NCBI RefSeq assembly: GCF_018294505.1
Contig: NC_057796.1
Coordinates: 270,450,982 to 270,514,981 of the forward strand
Reading direction: 5' to 3'
Source: Triticum aestivum
Lineage: Eukaryota > Streptophyta > Magnoliopsida > Poales > Poaceae
Length of the DNA stretch: 64,000 bases
The position numbers and the translations under genes were made by a program. Position 1 is the first letter of the stretch. Every line of letters begins with the position of its first letter. The notes beneath the pieces were generated by a model. It was not told the DNA's origin and searched no databases. It saw only the letters and a list, made by a program, of their open reading frames with translations. Shown here piece after piece: positions 45,713 through 59,090 of this stretch.

Positions 45713-46863
45713 ATTGGGTTCTCTGGTTACCAGAAGTGCACGACCACACTACAGATGCTTGCATATGGCACGACCGCTGATTCATGGGAAGAGTACCTAC
45801 GGATGTCTGAGAGCACATGCGGAGATGCCATGGTAAGGTTTGCAACTGTCGTGGTCTCGGTGTTTGGACCTCGTTACCTGATGGAGCCAATTGTAGCAGA
45901 TACCGAGAAGCTCTTAGCAATCTCGGAAGCAAGAGGGTGGCCAGGTTTGCTCAGATCACTTGACTACGTGCATTGGAAACGGAAGGACTTCCCAAAGGCT
46001 TTGCAAGGGCAATATCAGGGTCATGTTAAGATGCACACCATCATTCTTGAAGCAGTTGCATCACATGATTTTTGGATTGGAACACTTATTTTGGCATGCC
46101 CGGGTCTCAGAATGACATCAATGTGCTGCTGTGATCACCATTGTTTGCTAGGCTAACTAAAGGAAAAGCTCCTCCTCGCCACTATACTATCAATGGACAT
46201 GAGTACAACAAGAGTTACTATCAGGTTGACGATATCTATCCTACGTGGGCTACCTTTGTCAACACCATATCTAACCCAGTTGTCCAGAAGAATGCTCACT
46301 TTGCCCAAAGACAAGAAGAAGCTAGAAAGGATGCTGAGAGGGCCTTTGGAGTTTTACACGCACATTTTGCAGTTGTTCATGGACCAACTAAACAATGTGA
46401 TGCAGACCTTGTGGGAGGTGATGACCTGTTGTGTGATCATGCACAACATGATCATGGAGGATGAGGATGACATTGCTGCTGCAAGTCTTGAATTTGAGAA
46501 CATGGGTGATCCTATCAAACTTACTGACCAGAATCCGACAACATTTGAACAGTTTGTTCAAATACATCTACAAATTCAGCATCGAGCAACTCACGAACAA
46601 CTAAAGAAAGATCTGATTGAGCATATGTGGACGGTTAAAGGGGATAATAATGTTTGAGTGTAATATTTGAACTTATCTAATTAGAATTGACATTACACTT
46701 GAACATTTGAACTATTCTAGACTATATATGCAGCTATTTGAATGTGCGGGCTTAAAAATAGGACTGGATATATGTGGGAAACGTTGGATGACCAACTCCC
46801 GCATTAGTATCTGCGGACGAATGCCAGGGCAAATTTGCGGGTCAGCGTTAGAAATGCTCTTAA

Positions 46864-47006
46864 CTTCTAGTCATGTTGGCCATTGTATAAGGCACGGCTA
46901 GGACACTAGGCCGAGACTTTGCAATATTGTGATCTTCATGGGTGAGTAGAATAGCTAGGATCATGAGTAGGGTCTTATCCCTCTTACAGGAGCCTGAATG
47001 ATATAA
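46864..47006. other. Unassigned spacer between Harbinger-type elements
   Basis: No gene or repeat structure seen. Confidence 0.5.
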
Positions 47007-48147
47007 GAGCATCTACGACCGGACTTGGCAAATCGGACTTCTGAAATGTCCGCGGACACGATCGGGCCCGTCCGCGGTAGTGACCGGTCATGCCTTAAAT
47101 TTCCTTCTCTGCATGGGAATCTCTCATATTTCATCCTCTAGATCCATACAAACCATGCAAAATAAACTTACGTACTACGACACGCTAGCTACAATTCGTT
47201 GTCGAAGATATCCACAACGTCGGTGCCCGGTGGGCGGGCGCGTAGGAGGGCTCCGGCTCCTCCTCATCCATGTACGAGAGCATCTCGTCGACTTCCAGCG
47301 GCTTGCTCCACCTCCATTACCTGCCGACGACGGCGTCTGGCCTATGCATCCGACTCCAAGCGGAGGGAATCAAGGATGGCCTGCTGCTCCGCCTGCAATC
47401 CGCGTCCTCAAAGTTCGCCATGTCCTCCTCCGGCTCCTCAACCTCCTCTTCCTCCTCCTCCAAGTCCTCATCCGGATCCACCGCATCCGGAGGTAGCCCC
47501 ACGGCGATCCGGGTTTCGCGCCTTGCCCGGACATGCTCACCCAAGTAGAGAACTGGTACAAATAAAGAAGAAACTAATAAATTTAGGTAAGAAACAAGAT
47601 AAAATAAACCATATTTGATACCGGAATATTCAGTTTGGTAACCTGCTACTAATTCTTCCTCCGCGAGCTGTAGCCGGCACTCGGACGTTAGATATGGGTA
47701 GCTCCTTACCCGGCGGCATGGGGACATGGCTACTAGTGGTGGCAGACGGCAAGTGAAAAGTGGCGGCGGCAGCGGACGAGAGGGGGACAATGTGGACGGG
47801 TAGGATTTCGGTGCCGACGGTCGGCTTAAATAGTCGGGCCAAGCACTACACGTCCCGCTGAAGCGGCGCCACTCGGCGCCATTGGTCCGACGGAGGAGAC
47901 GCGCTTCAGACCGTCGGGTTTCAGAGTGTTTTCCTGTGGGACCCCAGCATCAGTCCGACGTGGCGGACACGGCTGAACGGTCCCATATCTGTCCCATATT
48001 TGGGCTGGATATGAGGAGTGCGGTCAGCCTGGGCGTTTGAGGCCCGCTTAAGGCGTCCGTCTGGGTCGCATTTTCGTGACCGGTCAGTGAACGAGCCGTC
48101 CGCCCGGGCATTTGTGGCAGGTTTGGGGCGCCCAACCGTAGATGCTC
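47007..48147 (-). mobile_element. Non-autonomous Harbinger-like element with an acidic gene remnant
   Basis: The ends GAGCATCTACGACCGG and CCAACCGTAGATGCTC are inverted repeats. The flanking triplets TAA and TCA match at 2 of 3. The interior is GC-rich. On the minus strand, phrases such as [16 protein letters not shown] (near 47375-47425) and an Asp/Glu run ([20 protein letters not shown], near 47430-47490) recur in wheat Harbinger-derived elements. Stops and frame changes prevent a full protein, so I annotate no gene. Confidence 0.55.
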
Positions 48148-49251
48148 TCATACGTCATACCGAAATCTTGCTGCGCATTTACGTGTGTCACTCTTCTGGT
48201 TTTACCAAAATGAAAATGATTTTGTTATTCAGTTGACTTGTACAAAGATTTTTCTTTTGAGGGGTGACTTGTACAAAGATTTGTTGTATACACATACATG
48301 CAAGCCCAGTCATGGTAAAACCACGTCATGGACAACGAGTCTCCTCCAACAAATCTCCAAACAATCTTGGTGGTACTTTTCTAAACTTTTTCTGTCATTG
48401 ACCTTCTAGCATCTGGACGACGCGTTGCACTAGCAACCATAAAGATCGGAGGGAGCTAATAAACACACGTACCCCTTCCTGACTTTGATCAGTACACCAG
48501 CAAGGTCTGCGTCGCCGTCGCGCCTTCACACGGATCGTTGTACGTCCTGCAGAGGTGACCATGGAAGAAATGGTGGTTCGGGTGGTTGGTTACATGATGT
48601 CGGAGACCCTGAGGCTGATGACCGGAGAAAGGCACGGGAAGAAAGTGCCCGGAACGCGAGGAAACTATCTCAGCCAACCACTAGGAATGAAGGCAGAGGC
48701 CGACATGTGACTGGCTTTTGTCTCACCATTCTTCTCGCCAGGCGCATCAGGTCAGGATGTGGCGTCACCTAGGACTCCAATTATGCCTGTGTCCTCTGGG
48801 TGCGGACTTTTGGTGAGCTGGGTATTTTAAAAAGCTCAAAAGGCATATTTCAAAGTTAAAAAAATCCGTGGAAAACACGAACGTGTGAAAAATTGTTTGA
48901 AAATATTGTGATTTGTAGGTTGTACAACAAAAAATTCCAGCTCAACAACAGAATAAATTAGTCCATTTTAGAAATATGTATTTATCTTTTTTGTATGCCA
49001 CGTGTGAAAGCATACTTTTTGAGGGATTTTACAGTAATATACATGTGTCTGAAGTCGCTACTTCATCAGTGATACACCATTTTAAACACCGTTATGAAGT
49101 ATTGCGGTGTGATTGCACCAGTGGAAAGAAGGTGACCACCGGGCGCGTTTAGGTGGAATGATATAACAAGATTTTAATCCTCGTAACATGCAACTATGTT
49201 AACCCATCATGTCATCATGCATGAAAGAAGACCCATCACATTCAATTCTTG
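48148..49251. other. Upstream region of MPK4, no feature seen
   Basis: Unique-looking AT-rich sequence. A GC-rich patch at 48500-48770 has short overlapping frames on both strands without motifs. A GTGACTTGTACAAAGATTT phrase is doubled at 48232-48284. Confidence 0.5.
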
Positions 49252-49253
49252 TA

Positions 49254-49385
49254 CACCATCCGTTCCTAAATATGGATTACATACGGATGAATATAGGCAT
49301 ATTTTAGAATTAGATTCACTCATTTTGCTTCGTATGTAGTCCATACTGACATCTCTAGAAGGGCTTATATTAGAAATGGAGGGAG
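49254..49385. mobile_element. Stowaway (Tc1/mariner) MITE
   Basis: 132 bp between TA dinucleotides (49252-49253 and 49386-49387). The left end CACCATCCGTTCCTAAATA pairs with the right end, whose reverse complement is CTCCCTCCATTTCTAATATA. This is the CTCCCTCCGT-type end common in Triticeae. Confidence 0.85.
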
Positions 49386-49686
49386 TAACATCAACCATGT
49401 AATTCACCATACCACCGTGCATGGAAAAAACACATCTTTGTTTTCGCAATCCATGCTACTTATATTAATAAATATTCTACAAATATACAGTACTAAAATG
49501 CAATAAATTGCATGTATTCAGATTTATTCTTTTATTTTGTTATTAATCCAAACATTAACGTTTCATTTTTCTTGCGAATATAAACATTAATGGTTCATAC
49601 AAGCAATCATTTAAATAATTGCAACTAATCTTCACAACTCACGGCGTATCATCTGTAATTATTTGTAAAGACTGTACAATTAGATA

Positions 49687-49747
49687 CAATCTTTGTCCCT
49701 TAATGTAAGTAGTCTTTGCAGTTTCTTACAATAAAGGATGGAGGGAG
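49687..49747. mobile_element. Minimal 61-bp Stowaway-like MITE
   Basis: TA-flanked. The arms CTTTGTCCCTTAATGTAAG and CTTACAATAAAGGATGGAG are imperfect inverted repeats around a 15-nt loop. It lies about 400 bp upstream of the MPK4 start codon. Confidence 0.65.
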
Positions 49748-49823
49748 TAGATCTGTAAAGGCGTTAGAGCAATATAAGGTGTGTATGATCTCGCTAAAAA
49801 AAGGGTGTGTACGAACCGAAGTG

Positions 49824-49830
49824 TATATAA
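49824..49830 (+). promoter_or_regulatory. Candidate TATA box of MPK4
   Basis: TATATAA, 313 bp upstream of the ATG. No other close TATA was seen. A long GC-rich 5' leader (49920-50142) follows. Only one site was judged, without expression data. Confidence 0.35.
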
Positions 49831-50142
49831 AGAAATACACCTAAAAAAGGTACGGAGTATACAGCAATAAATTAAGCGAAAGGGATATTTACCCCTATCT
49901 ACCTTTTTTTCCTTCTGTTTTCCCCTTAACGTCGCCCCACGCGCGCGGTCTCCGTCCTCGCGTCCGCTTGCTCCCATCCTCATTCCCCAGTCGCCGCCCA
50001 AGTCAAAAAGAGGGGGAAGCTTCTCCACCAGAGTCCCCAAGCCCATGAACGACTAGTCGCTGCGAAGCACCAACCCTAGAACCCAACCCTGCTCTCCCCC
50101 CCTCCTCGGCTCCTCCCCCTCGCGAGCGGCGACGAAGAGGCC

Positions 50143-53040
<2,898 letters not shown>

Positions 53041-53998
53041 GAGCCAAGGTTTGTATCGAATACGTCTGGTTGAAAATATTTCGTTTCTTAAAACCAATTA
53101 TCTAAAAGAATACAATGTGTCAGACGACTAATCTTGATCCTGGAATCCTGAGGAGGTTCATACAGACTTGTTATTGTTATTTATCTGCAATATTTCTGAG
53201 GTTGAGTAATTTAGATCTTGAAAATTGTGCCCGTTTGGAAACCCATTATCTATCTGGATCAGTAAGACTTTAGTTTGAGAACATGCCCTGCTTAAAATTC
53301 TATTTGTAAGTCAAGCCTTGTTTTTCCACGTTTCTTGTGTGTGTGCCAATTCTCTGTTGTCTCAGTCCATTTTGAATTTCATTTCATTTGGTTAAGACTT
53401 TTTCCAGGGATTCAAGCTAATTCATTTTGTTTTCCTTGGGAGCACAGACCAAATTACCAGCTGAGGGCATTGAAGATCTACCTCTAGCTCTAGTGAAGCC
53501 GATATTTCCATGTCTTGTGCATCTATTTATTTTATGCTCGCTTATTGGGCGAATGGGCATGGATTATTTGTTGCTGTAACTATTTCTTTTGGGGCCTTTC
53601 TGAAGAAACGACATTTGTATGAGATGGCTTGTGCCTGGGCTTGTATACCGGTTGATTGAATAAACTGTTCTTGTGTATCTAAAAACTTGTGATTTTGTGT
53701 ACACTTATTTAAACATCCCATGTATATCTGAGTTAACAAATTTGCCTTTTATTATCTCAAGCATGTAATTTTGCATCTGGTGCCCCGTCGTATCGAAGAT
53801 GCTGATACAATTATGCGCTGAAATTCCGTTCACTTGTAGGTGTATCCCACAATAAAAGTTCGCACATGCTATTCTACGCACTAGTACTTGGTTATTACTC
53901 TATATCCTTAAGCTTAACAAACAGCATGAACGCATGGTCGAGGTCTAGAAAGTTATAGCTTCCCGGGAATTTGGCAAAAGCTCTTCAAGTTCAAGCCA
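53041..53998 (+). other. MPK4 3' untranslated region and short convergent intergenic space
   Basis: AATAAA at 53659-53664 is the best polyadenylation signal. GAGCCAAG|GTTTGT (53048/53049) and GAGCACAG|ACC (53448) could delimit a 3' UTR intron. From about 53760 to 53998 the sequence would be 3' flank of the minus-strand receptor kinase, now displaced by the MULE. Confidence 0.5.
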
Positions 53999-54007
53999 TT
54001 CACCGTT

Positions 54008-54122
54008 GGGTGAAGTCTGTTTTAAACCCTGAACTCGTATGCTTTGTCGTTTTTAAACCCCGACCTCCAAATCCTGGAAATCGGCACCCTCAACTCCCTA
54101 ATTCCGGTCGTTTTCGTCCTTG
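54008..54122 (+). repeat. MULE left terminal inverted repeat
   Basis: Pairs with 58975-59089. Contains AACCCCGACCTCCAAATCC and CCTCAACTCCCTAAT. Confidence 0.93.
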
Positions 54123-54684
54123 CTGGCGTATCCAAATAAAGGAAGGCTGGGATCGCTGAGTCCACTATCGTTGTGGGTCCCGCTCGGTCGCTGGAAACGC
54201 TAAATGGTTGAGCCAGACCAGCTCGCACCGCTCCTCGCTCACTTCACCCCTTACCCTTCTCTCCCCGACGCACCAGCTTCCTCCTGCGGCGGCAATGGCG
54301 ATGCTGAGCGGATGATCGCAGCGAGCTCCCACGCCGGTGGCAAAGGAACATGTGAGTCATCCTCATCACCTGTGATTGATCAGTGGTCTTTTTTTCTTCC
54401 TGCCTGTAGTTAGGTTTAGGGTTCTACAGTGGCGAAAGGTGGTTTTTTTTTGGCAATTTTGTGGCCTGTTGAATGGAAGGATTTGGGGCCAAATACATAT
54501 TCATGGACCGATGCCTTACATGGATTGTAGGTTTAATCGTTTTTGTAGCCTTTTAGTCAGTTTTGTAACTTTGATTACTGAAGGTGTGGAAGATTGTCTG
54601 AAATTAAATGTTGCACTGTAGATTACTGAATGTAGGTGAACCTGATTGCATATATGTGTTTCTGTAGGTTTTTTTAGTCAATTC

Positions 54685-57579
54685 ATGGACCCAGCAGAGG
54701 TGCTCAATGTCAGGTTTCACTATGGAGGGGAGTTCATTCGTATTGGGCCATCTCTTGATTATGTTGGGGGAGATACTGCAATGTCAGAGATAAAGAGGGA
54801 TAAGTTGTCACTACCAGAGCTCAGAGGATTTTTAGCGGATCATTTAACAGTTAAAGAGAGCATGAAGTTATATTTTCTTATGCCAGGGAGAGAGTTGGTT
54901 AACGGACTAGTGTTTCTATACACTGATGAAGGTTGCATGAAGATGTCAGAGTACATTACAGATGGAGGGTTGCTGATGTCTTTGTGGAGTACAATCGTGA
55001 GCAAGATGAACCAGAGGGAAAAGATAGTGGCTCTGATTTTGAAGATGAGCTGCATGACATGGTGAACAATGCCAGTGAGGAAGAACCAGATGCAGTTATC
55101 ACTGCTGAAGAAGAAGATCATGTCCAGACAAATGTTCAACAAGTTAATGCAGTAGCAGAGTCAGACATATTGGAACATATCTTAGTTCCTAATGAGGGTG
55201 TTGTTGTTACTCAAGTGATAAACAACCCTGTGAAGAACAATTTCAGAGTTGATCTGTCCCAAGGTTCTCAAATAATCAATCCTTCTCAGCCATTTGTTGC
55301 TAGCCAAACTGTAGCTCCAATTGCAGGAGCTGCAGAACATGGTTCAAACTCTGAAGATTCAGATGATCCTGATTATGTGGCACATACTGATGACAGTGGA
55401 GAGGAATCTGAGGTAGTATAGCTGAGAAAACGTGCCAGGAAATTCAAGAAGAAGATGAAAGCTTCAGAAATTTGGTTCTCCAAGGAGTCAACAGGTCCGG
55501 TTCCTATAGAGCTAGTTGCTAATGTGGAAGAAGCTGTACATGACCTAGAGTTTGAGTCCTCTTACGAGGATTACAATTATGATGAAGATGAAGATGGCCA
55601 GATGGTTAGGAGGAAGAGCCAGTATGTTAGGTTCAATCCAGAGACATAAATTCCACATTTTAGTTTGGGAATGGTTTTTAAAAGCAAGAACCAATTAGTT
55701 AAAGCACTGAAGAGGTATGGGCTATCTACAAAGAGGAGCATATCATTTGTAAAATCTGAGGAGCAGAGGGTGAGAGCCCTGATTGCCCTGGATGTCATAT
55801 GGTGTCAAGACAAGTAATTACCTATGAAGATGTCCTGGTTGCCCCTGCTCTGTTAATCAAAGACTTGGATATTAATGACCAAGGAACAGATTGGGTTTTC
55901 ATTTCTGATCAGCAGAAGGTAATGAATTCTTACTTAATTACAAGTTTGTATTTTCTATATTGCCAACTTGGTTAATTAGGAGGTTACTTGCTTAATTAAG
56001 TACTTAAATATGTAGTTTCTATTTGAAGCAGACTTACTTGCTTTTTTTAAATGGAAATCTTAGGTGCTTAATTAAGTACTTAAATATGTAGTTTCTGTTT
56101 GAAGCAAACTTACTTGCTTTTCTTAAATGGAAATCCTAGTTGCTTAATTAAGTACTTAAATATGTAGTTTCTAGCTGAAGCAAACTTAAATATTTACTAA
56201 ATAAGTAATGTATCACTTTTACAGGGCTTGATTAACAGCATGAGTGACTATTTGCCCAAGGCAGAGCACATGATGTGTGCCATGCATATCTATGCCAACT
56301 GGAGGAAGAAATACAAGGACCATGAGTACCAAAAGAGATTTTGCGCAATTGCTAAAGCTGCAAACAAAGAATACTTTAACTACAACAAGGCAAGGCTTGC
56401 TCAGCTAACTCCTGATGGTGCAAAGGATATCGTGAGGACAGAACCAGTTCATTGGGCTAGGGCATTTTTTCCTACAGGAGCTAACTGTGAATCTGTAGAC
56501 AATAATCTCTGTGGGTCATGTAACAATGCCATCATAGAATCAAGGTTCTATCCAATTATTTCACAGCAAGAGATGATAAGAAAGAAGATGCTTGTTAGGG
56601 TGCAAGAGCAGAGAGCCAAATCAGCAACATGGAAGGGCAAAATTTGCCCAAATATTTTCAAGAAGCTAAAAGTGAGTATTAGATTGACACGATACATTGA
56701 GGTACTCTGGAATGGCAAGGAGGGATTTGAGGTGCATCACATGAAGGGCAAAAAAAAAGAAATACACAGTAAATCTTGAAAAAAGGATATGCAGTTGTGG
56801 TTACTTTCAGCTGGCAGGCCTCCCTTGTTGTCATGCTATTGCAACTATTTACAAAAGTGGAAGAAAGATAGATGACTACATAGACACGTGCTACTGGATT
56901 GAGACATTCAATAAAAATTTATGAGCATTGTCTCCAGCCTGTTCTAGGAGAAGAAAACTGGCCTGTGTCTCAAAACCCTAGGCCAGTTGCACCTGGATAC
57001 ATTGCCATGCCAGGAGCAAGGAAGCAAAACAATGACAGGAGGAGAGAAGAGGGTGAAGCTCCAAAGGGAAAGAAAATGAGCAAGCATGGCATACAAATCA
57101 CTTGTGGATCTTGTGGGCTTAAGGGACACAATAAAAGTGGTTGTAAGATGAAAGGGGATAGAACCCAGAAAACTAAATCATTTCTTGAAAAAAGAGCGAG
57201 AAAGCAAAGGGAAAAAGAGGTACTAATATGATCATTGCTCTGTTTTTCTTACTTTTGAACTATGCAAATACATAATTAGATAGCTCTGATCATTCATCTC
57301 CTTTGTTTGCAGCAAGCTCAGACTGATGGATCAAAATCATCAGCTACAACTAGGTCTAAAACTCCAAGAACTAAAGCTCCAACAGCAAGCTTTCAACCTC
57401 CTAGAACTACAGTAGCAAGCTCTCAACCTGGCACATCAGGATCTCAAGCTCCAAGATCAAGATTCAGAGCTCCTACAGTGCCTACTAGCTCCAATCCCGC
57501 TAGAAGCACTACTGCTGGGAGAGGAGCAGGGAGAGGATCATGGAGAGGATCAGGGAGAGGACCAGCATCATCAGGCTAG
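54685..57579 (+). pseudogene. MuDR-type transposase, internally deleted and frameshifted
   Basis: Starts MDPAEVLNVRFHYGGEF, the N-terminal domain usual in plant MULE transposases. A 1-base loss near 54970 shifts the frame; an acidic linker follows with TAG at 55418-55420, then a MuDR-like segment FKSKNQLVKALKRYGL (near 55680). From VITYEDVL (about 55816) the text jumps to ALLIKDLDIN..WVFISDQQKG. The block that normally holds the first catalytic Asp is missing, roughly 100 or more residues. Intron 55919-56224 is GT-AG. Next comes MCAMHIYANWRKKY. An extra base in an A9 run at 56752-56760 shifts the frame before the SWIM finger CSCGYFQLAGLPCCHAI, and another shift lies near 56915. A CCHC-like knuckle CGSCGLKGHNKSGCKM (57107) and, after intron 57220-57312, a Gly/Arg-rich tail (GRGAGRGSWRGSGRG) close the protein. 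Confidence 0.88.
55985..56205 (+). repeat. 76-bp minisatellite, three copies, in the MULE transposase intron
   Basis: GCTTAATTAAGTACTTAAAT at 55990, 56066 and 56142. Each copy contains TTAATTAA and AAGTACTT palindromes and TGTAGTTTCT. Confidence 0.92.
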
Positions 57580-57893
57580 GGAGGCTAATTTAATGCTAGT
57601 GGCAATTTCTGAAGATCTTTTTCAGCTTATGGATTAGATCTTCAATAATTGTGGTTTGGATGCAATGTTTAGTACTGTATGAACTTGTGGTTTGGATGTC
57701 ACTTTTGAACTATGTAGTACTGTCAATGGCTAGCTTTGGTTGTCACTCCTTTTGAACCATGTAATGGTGGCATTCTTAACTAGTTGTCAACCAAGATATA
57801 TGCTGCCAAAATATATGGTGATGTGTCTGACTAAATGTTCTGTCAATTCCATTTGCATTTAACCATACATATATACATATGCTGCCAAAATCA

Positions 57894-57982
57894 CTACTCA
57901 TCGACCCTTTGGTACTCATCGAGTAGTCATCGACCCATAACGACTCGTCGACTAGTCATCGACCCATAACGACTCCTCGACT
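57894..57982 (+). repeat. Short tandem repeat CATCGACCCATAACGACTC
   Basis: Three or four degenerate ~26-bp units (TCATCGACCC..ACTC.TCGA) between the transposase stop and the GRF gene. Confidence 0.8.
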
Positions 57983-58224
57983 CAAAAACCTTGGGATGCC
58001 ATTATAGATACACACATGCTACCAAAAGCAGTATACATATGCTACCAAAAAACCTTCTGTTGGCACTCTCATTTTCCAAACGCCCATTCACAGTAACATT
58101 CAAAATTTTAATTCACACCATATGTTGCCAAAATCCCAAAAGATCCCTTTCATATTCATTTCAGCCATCTCCATATCCACTACATTGCAATACCACTTAA
58201 ATACATCACCACAAACCTCTAACT

Positions 58225-58805
58225 CTACTGAGACAGGAGGAAACCTGCAAGTAAGCCAGCAACAAAGAGAAATAAGCCATAAAACAGACACTTGTACATC
58301 TGCATGTCATCTCTGCTAGCACATCTAGCTCTAGTTTTCGCTACCAAAGCATTTTTCTTCTCCAATTCCTCTCTCAAAACAGCAACCTCTCCTTCCCTTG
58401 ACTGGCCAACAAGCTCATCCTCCAGCCTCCACACTTTATCCCGTAGGTCTCCTAGCAATTGACAAAGAAATGGAGTCGTGGGGGTGTCATGCCAGTCGAT
58501 GAAGCCATGTTGTTCAGTTCATGACACAGAAAATTCAGAGTTTGACACAACAAAAACAGAGAAAAAGAGGACAGGTGAGGAATCAAGCATACCTGAGAAT
58601 CTACGCATGAATAATATCTCCTACCAGGGTTCGCCAGACTCCAGGATATCCACCGCGGCGCCTTCCTGCCGCACCGAGCGCAAATCACCGCCGGCTCGTA
58701 AGCCATTTGTTGCTCCCGATAGGGCACCGTAGACCTTGCTGCTACGCCTCTCCTTCGGAGCCCACCGCCTCGAGAACCCGATGAATCATCGGAGGAGCAA
58801 GACAT
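58225..58805 (-). CDS. GRF-type zinc finger protein with coiled coil and C-terminal membrane anchor, MULE passenger
   Basis: Exon 1 (58805-58593, minus) starts MSCSSDDSSGSRGGGLRR and gives a GRF finger, ICARCGRKAPRW then NPGRRYYSCVDSQ, ending at CAG|GTATGC. Downstream, one open frame from about 58502 to 58225 reads HGFIDWHDTPTTPFL, then a charged helix (LRDKVWRLEDELVGQ, LREELEKKNALVAK), then the hydrophobic span CLFYGLFLFVAGLLAGFLL. I see no clean AG acceptor that joins the two in phase, so the gene may be spliced unusually or already broken. It sits inside the MULE, antisense and downstream of the transposase. The domain order is the same as at 2122-2719. GRF fingers bind nucleic acid in other proteins. 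A membrane-tethered product is inferred and its function is unknown. Confidence 0.65.
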
Positions 58806-58974
58806 CGTGGTTGTTCGCCCCAGGGGCGGCAGCAAACGCCACCCTCTCTCTATCGCTGACGAACCCTAGAACGCCGTTCACCACTGAGAAAGAGAGAGCT
58901 GGGAGAGGGGGTAATTAAGTAGCAAACCCGGCGTCCCGCAGTGCCACGACACTTAATCCTCCTCTCAAACGCAA

Positions 58975-59089
58975 CAAGGACGAAAACGACCGGGATTAGG
59001 GAGTTGAGGGTGCCGATTTCCGGGATTTGGAGGTCGGGGTTTAAAAACAATGGAGCGTACGAGTTCAGGGTTTAAAACAGACTTCACCC
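58975..59089 (-). repeat. MULE right terminal inverted repeat
   Basis: Reverse complement begins GGGTGAAGTCTGTTTTAAAC at 59089. Confidence 0.93.
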
Positions 59090-59090
59090 T

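Larger units (their letters stand above)
43669..46657 (+). pseudogene. Harbinger (DDE_Tnp_4 type) transposase, split and frameshifted
   Basis: The ATG at 43669 starts MDSDMDI, then hits in-frame stops. The conserved N-terminal part FRWRFWMCKNVFGRLYHGVWSFD (near 43915-43985) runs to VVGRIG at 44022. After the 1.69-kb insertion it resumes in the right frame at 45719 with FSGYQKCTTTLQMLAYGTTAD, then LLRSLDYVHWKRKDFP (first catalytic Asp region) and GQYQGHVKMHTIILEAVASHDFWI. A 1-base shift near 46105 moves NDIN (second Asp) and SPLFARL into another frame. The third acidic residue lies in RKDAERAFGVL (near 46325), after which another shift leads to VIMHNMIMEDEDD and a C-terminal acidic/coiled tail ending 46657. 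The protein is dead, but all three catalytic acidic positions are still readable. Confidence 0.85.
43217..46860 (+). mobile_element. PIF/Harbinger DNA transposon with nested insertion
   Basis: The left end TGGCATCTCCGAAGCCGAC and the reverse complement of the right end, AGAGCATTTCTAACGCTGAC, are imperfect inverted repeats. Both ends are flanked by TAA (43214-43216 and 46861-46863), the 3-bp target duplication of this superfamily. The interior codes for a Harbinger transposase split by an insertion at 44023-45712. Confidence 0.8.
54008..59089 (+). mobile_element. Mutator-like element (MULE), 5.08 kb, two-gene
   Basis: Terminal inverted repeats of about 115 bp (54008-54122 and 58975-59089) start GGGTGAAGTCTGTTTTAAAC and are over 90 percent alike by eye. 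The flanks TTCACCGTT (53999-54007) and TTCACCGTC (59090-59098) are a 9-bp target duplication with one difference, the size expected of Mutator. The element carries a decayed transposase on the plus strand and a GRF zinc-finger gene on the minus strand, tail to tail. Confidence 0.93.

Noticed and set aside
48485..48772. 95-residue frame in a GC-rich patch upstream of MPK4
   Set aside because: No motif, opposed by an equally open frame on the other strand.
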